Assembly: GCA_023137655.1 (NCBI GenBank)
Contig: JAGLOT010000018.1
Span: 1-8,796 of the forward strand
Length of the DNA stretch: 8,796 bases
Direction: 5' to 3'
Source: Nanobdellota archaeon
GTDB lineage: Archaea; Nanobdellota; Nanobdellia; Woesearchaeales; BS150m-G63
Both the position numbers and the translations under genes were made by a program. This document shows positions 1 through 5,602 of the stretch, in pieces (position 1 is the first letter of the stretch; each line of letters starts with the position of its first letter). The notes beneath the pieces were generated by a model. It was given only the letters and a program-made list of their open reading frames with translations, made no database searches and had not been told where the DNA came from.

Positions 1-283
1 TTGGAGCAGAATAAGTTAATTTTCTTAATCTTGCTTCAATTGGGAATATTTCCCTTTTAGAACCATCAGCTTCAGTGATGAAAGGTTTTCCAACCCATAT
101 TCTATTTAATTTGATTTTGTATTCATCCACATTTGGTGGGATGATTGTTGGTTCAATTTCTTTGTTTTCTTCAATTATTTTTTGAAGCTCAACATCTATG
201 AAATTATTAAATGAATGAATGTTAGAACTAACAAAACTATTTTCTTTGAAATATTTTCCAATTATTATTTTAGATTTATTCAT
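1..283 (-). CDS. rpoB: DNA-directed RNA polymerase subunit B, N-terminal part (partial)
   Basis: This is the first 94 codons of the large catalytic RNA polymerase subunit; the rest lies beyond the window edge. The identifying stretch is WVGKPFITEADGSKR followed by FPIEARLRK at about residues 66-90, which matches the N-terminal lobe of archaeal RpoB or RpoB''. The subunit contributes to the DNA cleft and, with RpoA, the active site. The ATG at 283-281 overlaps the last codons of rpoH by 8 bases in another frame, so the two are probably translationally coupled in the usual archaeal order rpoH-rpoB-rpoA. No TATA box sits directly in front of it. Whether this lineage has one B subunit or split B''/B' cannot be told from the N-terminus. 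Residues 1-60 are poorly conserved and Asn/Ile/Lys rich. Confidence 0.9.
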   Translation of the reverse strand, partial: MNKSKIIIGKYFKENSFVSSNIHSFNNFIDVELQKIIEENKEIEPTIIPPNVDEYKIKLNRIWVGKPFITEADGSKREIFPIEARLRKLTYSAP

Positions 284-524
284 TTACAACCAACCTATAA
301 AATACTGTTTTGCCTGCAGTAGGACTTTGTCTTTCTACTTTGATGATATCTCCATCTTTTACTTTTAAATCTTGAATTGCTTTATCGGAGTTTAAAATTC
401 TTGGTAAATTTGAGATAGAAATATTATATTCCTTAATGATTTCGTCTTTTTCTTTTTGGTTTATTAGACTGTGTTTAGGAACGAGAATATGATTTTCGAC
501 TGTGAAAGGGGTGTTTTTTGCCAT
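276..524 (-). CDS. rpoH: DNA-directed RNA polymerase subunit H (Rpb5 C-terminal-like)
   Basis: An 82-residue protein of the usual length for archaeal RpoH, the homologue of the C-terminal domain of eukaryotic Rpb5, located in the jaw of RNA polymerase. The family signature is clear: HILVPKH at 12-18, YNISISNLPRIL at about 33-44, and GDIIKVERQSPTAG at 58-71, followed by the terminal FYRLVV strand. The ATG at 524-522 gives a complete family-length product. It overlaps the rpoB start by 8 bases. No Shine-Dalgarno sequence is visible; a TATA-like TTTAAAAG lies about 40 bases upstream, so this gene would have a short 5' leader rather than being strictly leaderless. Confidence 0.96.
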   Translation of the reverse strand: MAKNTPFTVENHILVPKHSLINQKEKDEIIKEYNISISNLPRILNSDKAIQDLKVKDGDIIKVERQSPTAGKTVFYRLVVNE

Positions 525-560
525 TTTTTAGGGTGGTTTATGTGTTGAGTTAACCTTTCT

Positions 561-570
561 CTTTTAAATT
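561..570 (-). promoter_or_regulatory. Putative TATA box for rpoH-rpoB
   Basis: On the minus strand this reads AATTTAAAAG. It is the only TATA-like element between tRNA-Lys and rpoH. Its centre is about 41 bases from the ATG, longer than the 25-30 typical elsewhere in this window, implying a 5' leader of roughly 10-15 bases. Confidence 0.45.
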
Positions 571-600
571 TTACGGTTTTGGTTTTTTTAATGGTTGAAA

Positions 601-674
601 TGAGCCGGACGAGATTTGAACTCGCGACCACATCATTAAAAGTGATGTGCTCTACCAGACTGAGCTACCGGCCC
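601..674 (-). tRNA. tRNA-Lys(TTT)
   Basis: This 74-base gene folds as a full cloverleaf. The acceptor GGGCCGG pairs with CCGGCTC (one G-U pair), with discriminator A and no encoded CCA. The anticodon stem CATCA/TGATG closes the loop CTTTTAA with anticodon TTT. The T arm contains GTTCAAATC. No TATA box lies about 26 bases upstream (that position is inside tRNA-Asp), so it is probably co-transcribed with tRNA-Asp and needs 5' processing, presumably by RNase P. Confidence 0.97.
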
Positions 675-697
675 TTAAAGGTGAGCCTTTAAGGCTC
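673..697 (-). other. Overlapping alternative hairpins in the tRNA-Asp/tRNA-Lys spacer
   Basis: The spacer of 26 bases holds two overlapping inverted repeats. One is GAGCC/GGCTC around TTTAA (683-697). The other is CCTTAAAGG/CCTTTAAGG with a 4-base loop (673-681 with 686-694); it includes the first two bases of tRNA-Lys. The two cannot form at once. A role in processing is inference. Confidence 0.6.
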
Positions 698-700
698 GGA

Positions 701-775
701 CGCCCTGGCCGGGATTTGAACCCGGGTCGAAGCCTCGACAAGGCTTCATGATAGACCGAGCTACACTACCAGGGC
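701..775 (-). tRNA. tRNA-Asp(GTC)
   Basis: This 75-base gene has acceptor GCCCTGG pairing with CCAGGGC, discriminator G, and an anticodon stem AAGCC/GGCTT closing loop TTGTCGA with anticodon GTC. The T stem CCGGG/CCCGG encloses TTTGAAT. It has no encoded CCA. It is the first gene of a probable two-tRNA transcript with tRNA-Lys. Confidence 0.97.
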
Positions 776-800
776 AGCAATATATAACGCTATCTCCGAC

Positions 801-808
801 GATAAATT
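801..808 (-). promoter_or_regulatory. Putative TATA box for the tRNA-Asp/tRNA-Lys transcript
   Basis: On the minus strand this reads AATTTATC, centred about 29 bases before the first base of tRNA-Asp, the same spacing as the tRNA-Tyr promoter. The adjoining CGACGATAAA recurs in the palindrome before gyrB. Confidence 0.5.
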
Positions 809-863
809 ATCAGAATGTTGGCGTATGGGCATTTGGAGTTTGTCCCCCTTTAAAAACGTTTCG

Positions 864-998
864 CTTTAGAAGACAAAAGTCTTCAAAGTTTATTTATAAT
901 GACATAAACTTCAGCTCACGTTTATAGTTATTTCTGCAGTCATAACTAAAAATGTTTCCTTTTGTCAACATTTAAACTTATTCGCCTCGCCTATAAGT
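864..998. repeat. Run of small hairpins with near-constant 10-base loops (noncoding)
   Basis: The 270-base gap 776-1045 has no credible gene, but 864-998 is almost completely tiled by short inverted repeats: GAAGAC/GTCTTC (869-884, extended by CTTT/AAAG with one bulge), AAGTTTAT/ATAAACTT (886-911), ATAAAC/GTTTAT (904-925), TAGTTAT/ATAACTA (925-948), AAATGTT/AACATTT (950-973) and ACTTAT/ATAAGT (976-998). Loops are 10 bases in four and 11 in one. Read on the minus strand the five loops begin with G (one after an extra A) and end in A, four of them in GA, GAA or GGA. The stems differ in sequence, so this is not a simple tandem repeat. Being AT-rich, some arms could arise by chance. Confidence 0.6.
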
Positions 999-1005
999 AA
1001 AAAGA
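999..1005 (-). terminator. Possible T-tract terminator of the 1046-1795 gene
   Basis: The minus strand reads TCTTTTT about 40 bases after the stop codon; archaeal termination often uses such T-runs. Evidence is weak, because short T-runs are common here. Confidence 0.25.
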
Positions 1006-1038
1006 TTTTAGTAATTTATGTAATTTTCACTTCCTTGG

Positions 1039-1056
1039 AATCATTTCATAATGATT
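1039..1056. repeat. Hairpin across the stop codon of the 1046-1795 gene
   Basis: AATCATT and AATGATT form a 7-bp stem around the 4-base loop TCAT; the minus-strand stop codon (1046-1048) lies in the loop. It could protect the mRNA 3' end or be chance in AT-rich DNA. Confidence 0.35.
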
Positions 1057-1795
1057 TTTTCAAAGTGCCAAAATTATAATCAAAATCTTTTTTACATTCA
1101 TCTACACAAGTTTGAAGAAATTTATCAACTGAAGAATCAATAATATTACAGGTTAATTTAATGAGTATAGCTATTTCTTTTGGATCTGCAGTTTTATGTA
1201 ATACCCTTTCCATTGTATCAACCCATGCATTTCCCATGTCTTCATATTCCCCATAATTAAAATCCAAATTGGTATGAATAAACAAATCAAATTCTTTATT
1301 TAATGAATCTTTATCTGAATTATAAAACTTTGATAATGCTTTAATAATTCTTTCCCTATCTATTTCATTAAAACATTTTTTTAATTTTTCATTAGTCTCT
1401 GGATGTCCTGTAATAATCTTATATTCGATAGCATTTTCAACAAGAAAATGATTCATTAAGTTTGCTGTTTGATCATCACAATTAAAAACTTTCTTTGATT
1501 TTTCAGTTAATATACTATTAAATTGAAATCCATATCCCATTTTCCCATTATATGATTGATGAACCAAACGATCTATACCAATTGGATATTCATGCAAGGT
1601 CATTCCAATTGCTAAAGGTACTAGGTCAGGATACTCTTTTTTTAAAAATTTTAATAATTCAATGGATTGTTTATCAAATCCTCTTGGTAATGCATTGGTT
1701 TGCTGAAAATCAGGTAATAGAGAGCCAAATAACAATAAGGAATTTGTACTTCCTGTGATTTGTTCAGTTAAGTATATATGGGATCTTGTGTACAT
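1046..1795 (-). CDS. Putative zinc-dependent phospholipase C-like protein, unknown role
   Basis: A 249-residue protein, probably cytoplasmic: no signal peptide or convincing membrane segment is visible. The N-terminus has H6, then LLFGSLLPDF at 21-30, then GMTLHEY and DRLVH at 64-79, and HFLVE at 116-120. The pattern of an early His, a G-S-x-x-P-D motif, spaced His/Asp and a later HxxxE resembles the alpha-helical zinc-dependent phospholipase C / S1-P1 nuclease superfamily, where these residues bind metal. The match is by motif only; activity and substrate are not known and it may be a distant or non-enzymatic relative. The middle and C-terminus are rich in Asp, Lys and Asn. It stands alone, with a TATA box at 1818-1825 about 26 bases before the ATG. 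Confidence 0.8.
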   Translation of the reverse strand: MYTRSHIYLTEQITGSTNSLLLFGSLLPDFQQTNALPRGFDKQSIELLKFLKKEYPDLVPLAIGMTLHEYPIGIDRLVHQSYNGKMGYGFQFNSILTEKSKKVFNCDDQTANLMNHFLVENAIEYKIITGHPETNEKLKKCFNEIDRERIIKALSKFYNSDKDSLNKEFDLFIHTNLDFNYGEYEDMGNAWVDTMERVLHKTADPKEIAILIKLTCNIIDSSVDKFLQTCVDECKKDFDYNFGTLKKSL

Positions 1796-1817
1796 AGGAT
1801 GATTATTGTTGGAATTA

Positions 1818-1825
1818 TTATATAA
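1818..1825 (-). promoter_or_regulatory. TATA box of the 1046-1795 gene
   Basis: TTATATAA is centred about 26 bases upstream of the ATG at 1795, placing the transcription start at or next to the start codon (leaderless mRNA). Confidence 0.55.
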
Positions 1826-1879
1826 CTTTCTTTTTGAGGTTTAAATTAGTATTATATTTTTATTTAAATAAGAAAAGAG

Positions 1880-2000
1880 TCCCCGCGGCCGGACTTGAAC
1901 CAGCAACCTTTCGGTGACGGCTAATTGTTTATCATCCTTAGCGCATGCATAGTCAAACAATATCTACAGCCGAACGTTCTACCAATTGAACTACACGGGG
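1880..2000 (-). tRNA. tRNA-Tyr(GTA) with a 48-base canonical intron
   Basis: The mature tRNA has 73 bases from exons 1964-2000 and 1880-1915. Acceptor CCCCGTG pairs with CGCGGGG, with discriminator A; the C1-G72 pair is the archaeal/eukaryotic Tyr identity element. D stem GTTC/GAAC, anticodon stem TTCGG/CCGAA, loop CTGTAGA with anticodon GTA, and T stem GCTGG/CCGGC all form. The intron (1916-1963) lies between positions 37 and 38. It can form the splicing bulge-helix-bulge: three-base bulges AGA and TCA flank a 4-bp central helix, CTGT against GCCG, containing a U-C mismatch and a U-G wobble. The intron continues as TA/TA plus TTGTTT/AAACAA. No CCA is encoded. Confidence 0.95.
1916..1963 (-). 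other. tRNA-Tyr intron
   Basis: This 48-base insert is removed by the tRNA splicing endonuclease. Its boundaries were chosen so that the mature anticodon loop has seven bases and both cuts fall after the second base of a 3-base bulge. A competing GGCT/AGCC pairing between exon and intron exists but would yield a six-base loop. Confidence 0.85.
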
Positions 2001-2025
2001 ATAAAAAATAATAGAAATAACCCCC

Positions 2026-2033
2026 TTATAAAT
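2026..2033 (-). promoter_or_regulatory. TATA box of tRNA-Tyr
   Basis: ATTTATAA on the minus strand, centred about 30 bases before the tRNA, so transcription would start roughly 3-4 bases upstream. It overlaps the last codons and stop of the IMPACT-domain gene. Confidence 0.6.
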
Positions 2034-2400
2034 CTTTTGTCAATAATTGCCCACATTCTCTGAATGCTCTTGATACCCCGCCGGGACCTAGGTTAATACC
2101 ACCAAAAATTCTTGATACAATAACACAATGATTGTTTAGATTATTATCTTTTAATATTTGTAATAATACTTTTCCTGGATGCCCCACTTCACCATCACTT
2201 TTAGCTATTTCTTCCTTAATATTGATGTTTTGATCTTTTTTGTCTAAAAGTACAGCATAACAATGATGGTTTGCTTTTTTATAATTCTTTTTTTGTTGGT
2301 TAAGAATTCCTTTAATTTCATCAAGGTTATCTATATTATATAGATGTCCAAAGAATTTAGATTTATTTACTATCAGTTTTGATGATTTAATTTCTTGCAT
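2026..2400 (-). CDS. IMPACT/YigZ-family N-terminal domain protein (UPF0029)
   Basis: A 124-residue protein consisting only of the IMPACT/UPF0029 N-terminal domain. Diagnostic motifs are SKFFGHL at 14-20, the HHCYAV strand at 45-50, KSDGEVGHPGKVLLQIL at 67-83, and VSRIFGGINLGPGGVSRAF at 95-113. Bacterial YigZ has an additional C-terminal domain (about 200 residues in total) and eukaryotic IMPACT adds an RWD domain; both are absent. In eukaryotes IMPACT counteracts Gcn2; the role of stand-alone archaeal forms is not established. The ATG overlaps the ZPR1 gene's stop as TAATG (one base shared), so it is probably translated by coupling from that gene. The last codons contain the promoter of the tRNA-Tyr that follows. 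Confidence 0.9.
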   Translation of the reverse strand: MQEIKSSKLIVNKSKFFGHLYNIDNLDEIKGILNQQKKNYKKANHHCYAVLLDKKDQNINIKEEIAKSDGEVGHPGKVLLQILKDNNLNNHCVIVSRIFGGINLGPGGVSRAFRECGQLLTKDL

Positions 2401-2933
2401 TATCTTAATTTTGTTTTAACGGCCTTATCAGAAATGATTGCAGAATTTCCGGAAGGATCTTCAATAGTAATTTTTAATTTTTCACTTCCAAAAATAATTT
2501 TATTTATTTTTTTAATTAATTTGATTGCAGCAATTTTATCCTTTTTTTCATCTGATAATTCTTTTGATCTTTCCAATGCATCTTTTGCACGATTAAGAAC
2601 TCCCTCTATATTAGTTACATAACCATTGGAAGCAGGGCCAGGCCTAACACTCATTATCCTTGGTAGTTTTAATGTTGCCTCACTGGATTTAACTACTCTA
2701 ACTTTTAAATCTTCTTCACCATTTATTTCAAAAGTATATTTGCAAGGTTCTTTTCTTTCTGATGATTCAATATCTGATTTATTATAATTACAATTAGAAC
2801 ATCTCATGGAAAAAATATGTACTTTCCCAAAAAAAGGTATTTCATCTTCTTGTTCCATTAGTGTTAATGTCTTTTTGAAACACATTGGACAAGGTTGACC
2901 ACCCAGTTTTTCTATTTTAGAGTTTTCTGTCAT
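2400..2933 (-). CDS. ZPR1-type zinc finger protein
   Basis: A 177-residue homologue of the archaeal ZPR1-related family. The zinc ribbon is CPMC at 15-18 and CSNC at 45-48, followed by NYNKSDIESSE, then the beta-rich ZPR1 domain with LKLPRIMSVRPGPASNGYVTN-like signature starting near residue 89 and IEGVLNRAKDALE at about 109-121. Length fits single-domain archaeal members; eukaryotic ZPR1, which binds eEF1A and aids its folding, has two such domains. An elongation-factor role here is inference from the family. It heads a two-gene unit with the IMPACT-domain gene, sharing one base. A TATA box at 2956-2963 lies about 26 bases before the ATG, indicating a leaderless transcript. Confidence 0.93.
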   Translation of the reverse strand: MTENSKIEKLGGQPCPMCFKKTLTLMEQEDEIPFFGKVHIFSMRCSNCNYNKSDIESSERKEPCKYTFEINGEEDLKVRVVKSSEATLKLPRIMSVRPGPASNGYVTNIEGVLNRAKDALERSKELSDEKKDKIAAIKLIKKINKIIFGSEKLKITIEDPSGNSAIISDKAVKTKLR

Positions 2934-2955
2934 ATTGCTTAGTTAAGGAAATCCA

Positions 2956-2963
2956 TTTTTATA
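2956..2963 (-). promoter_or_regulatory. TATA box of the ZPR1/IMPACT unit
   Basis: TATAAAAA on the minus strand, centred about 26 bases before the ATG at 2933. Confidence 0.55.
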
Positions 2964-3027
2964 TGTTTTGTTTTTTGATTAAATTTAATTAAGTTAATAA
3001 TTATTTTTTTGCTTTGAATGTTTTTAA

Positions 3028-3285
3028 TTATTTAACTTTGAATTTAACATCAATAATATCTTTCTTTTTTAATTTCCTTTTCCTTTTAAATTTGAATTTA
3101 TTAAATTTGGTTAAAAGAAATATGTATAATACTATTGCAATAATTAGAACTAAAACTATTGGCAAGAACCAAATAAGTAATTTAATGAATAAAAAGAATA
3201 AGCCGAAGATTACTAGAATAATAGCTATAATTATAGCAATTACAGCCCATGAGGAATTAATAATTTTGTGAAATATTTGGGCCAT
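3028..3285 (-). CDS. Small two-helix membrane protein with basic tail, unknown function
   Basis: An 85-residue protein not recognised as a known family. Two closely spaced hydrophobic helices, about residues 13-34 and 36-59, are rich in Ile, Leu, Val and Phe. They are followed by a strongly basic tail, with KFKRKRKLKKK near residues 65-75, expected to lie in the cytoplasm by the positive-inside rule. A long ORF on the opposite strand covers the same bases, but this strand is preferred for two reasons: the helix-plus-basic-tail layout is coherent, and a TATA box is centred about 26 bases before its ATG. It is transcribed divergently from gyrB across a region with two palindromes. A membrane-anchor or nucleic-acid-contacting role would be speculation. 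Confidence 0.7.
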   Translation of the reverse strand: MAQIFHKIINSSWAVIAIIIAIILVIFGLFFLFIKLLIWFLPIVLVLIIAIVLYIFLLTKFNKFKFKRKRKLKKKDIIDVKFKVK

Positions 3286-3303
3286 AGTTTTTTATCCTGT
3301 TAG

Positions 3304-3318
3304 AAGTATAAAATACTT
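3304..3318 (-). promoter_or_regulatory. TATA box / small palindrome before the 3028-3285 gene
   Basis: AAGTATAAAATACTT has 6-bp arms around 3 bases, and on the minus strand contains TATTTTATA centred about 26 bases before the ATG at 3285. Confidence 0.5.
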
Positions 3319-3320
3319 TG

Positions 3321-3337
3321 TTTTATCGTCGATAAAA
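3321..3337. promoter_or_regulatory. Operator-like 17-bp palindrome between divergent promoters
   Basis: TTTTATCG and CGATAAAA flank one central T. It sits between the TATA box of the small membrane protein gene and the gyrB promoter, where a dimeric regulator could affect both. The 10-base half CGACGATAAA also occurs at 797-806, at the tRNA-Asp promoter. Binding by a regulator is inference. Confidence 0.45.
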
Positions 3338-3342
3338 TCTTA

Positions 3343-3358
3343 CGAAACCTTTATAAAT
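3343..3358 (+). promoter_or_regulatory. BRE/TATA promoter upstream of gyrB
   Basis: CGAAACC followed by TTTATAAAT; nearly identical to the eS1 promoter (CGAAATC plus TTTATAAAT). Transcription would start near 3380, giving gyrB a leader of about 155 bases, unlike the leaderless genes around it. A weaker AATATATTA at 3387-3395 is a second candidate. Confidence 0.65.
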
Positions 3359-3415
3359 AACCACGTGATTTTTACTATACATAGAGAATATATTACAATC
3401 TATGGATTTAATCAT

Positions 3416-3445
3416 ATGGCAAACAACAAAGAGTTAAATTGTTAA
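3416..3445 (+). other. Upstream ORF 1 in the gyrB leader (MANNKELNC)
   Basis: A 9-codon frame beginning with the same MAN start as gyrB and stopping at TAA. It shares its beginning with upstream ORF 2. It may be translated or merely be debris of the duplication; the sequence alone does not say. Confidence 0.35.
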
Positions 3446-3450
3446 ACTCT
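3430..3450 (+). promoter_or_regulatory. Leader hairpin with competing partners
   Basis: AGAGTT (3430-3435) can pair with AACTCT (3445-3450), extended by AA/TT past a bulge to a 4-base loop. Further AGAGTT copies at 3469-3474 and 3493-3498 could compete for the same AACTCT. Confidence 0.4.
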
Positions 3451-3478
3451 CTGATTTTGCAATTTAAAAGAGTTAAAA

Positions 3479-5442
<1,964 letters not shown>

Positions 5443-5448
5443 TGATGT

Positions 5449-5549
5449 TTCTGAACCATTTTTACAACCAGAACTTTAGATTCTGCAAAAAGAACATTGT
5501 TCTTTAAAGTTTTTCTCTATTGTAAAAACCAAGCATAAACATTTCAGAA
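5449..5549 (+). ncRNA. Candidate structured RNA, nested helices between gyrB and eS1
   Basis: Four inverted repeats are nested without crossing: TTCTGAA/TTCAGAA (5449-5455 with 5543-5549), TTTTTACAA/TTGTAAAAA (5459-5467 with 5520-5528), AACTTTA/TAAAGTT (5472-5478 with 5505-5511) and AAGAACA/TGTTCTT (5490-5496 with 5498-5504). Together they would make a rod of about 30 bp in 101 bases. It begins 6 bases after the gyrB stop and ends before the eS1 promoter, so it could be a gyrB 3' UTR element, a terminator or a separate small RNA. It resembles no RNA family I recognise. Confidence 0.5.
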
Positions 5550-5561
5550 GTCTTTAACTTT

Positions 5562-5577
5562 CGAAATCTTTATAAAT
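5562..5577 (+). promoter_or_regulatory. Promoter of the eS1-eL15 operon
   Basis: CGAAATC (BRE-like) followed by TTTATAAAT, centred 30 bases before the eS1 ATG at 5603; transcription would start at or a few bases before the ATG. Confidence 0.75.
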
Positions 5578-5602
5578 CAACTAAAATCTCTTAACTAGAA
5601 AA

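Noticed and set aside
781..787. TATATAA as the tRNA-Asp promoter
   Set aside because: It is less than 12 bases from the tRNA 5' end, too close for an archaeal TATA box; AATTTATC at 801-808 has the right spacing.
864..998. CRISPR array
   Set aside because: The hairpin stems are not copies of one repeat and there are no equal spacers; no cas gene is nearby.
776..1045. RNase P RNA, SRP RNA or 5S rRNA in the gene-free stretch
   Set aside because: None of the conserved core sequences of these RNAs could be recognised on either strand, and the visible structure is many small local hairpins rather than long-range helices.
1552..1758. 68-codon plus-strand ORF inside the phospholipase-like gene
   Set aside because: It lies wholly inside a longer, better supported minus-strand gene with a good promoter.
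2395..2622. 75-codon plus-strand ORF inside the ZPR1 gene
   Set aside because: It is antisense to a recognisable ZPR1 coding region.
2934..3027. Insertion-sequence ends or a small gene in the AT-rich gap
   Set aside because: Only A/T-run simple sequence and the ZPR1 promoter are visible; no terminal repeats or open frame of note.
3014..3271. 85-codon plus-strand ORF opposite the small membrane protein
   Set aside because: It mirrors the minus-strand gene, has no TATA box at the expected distance, and its product is a low-complexity Asn/Ile/Leu mixture without a coherent layout.
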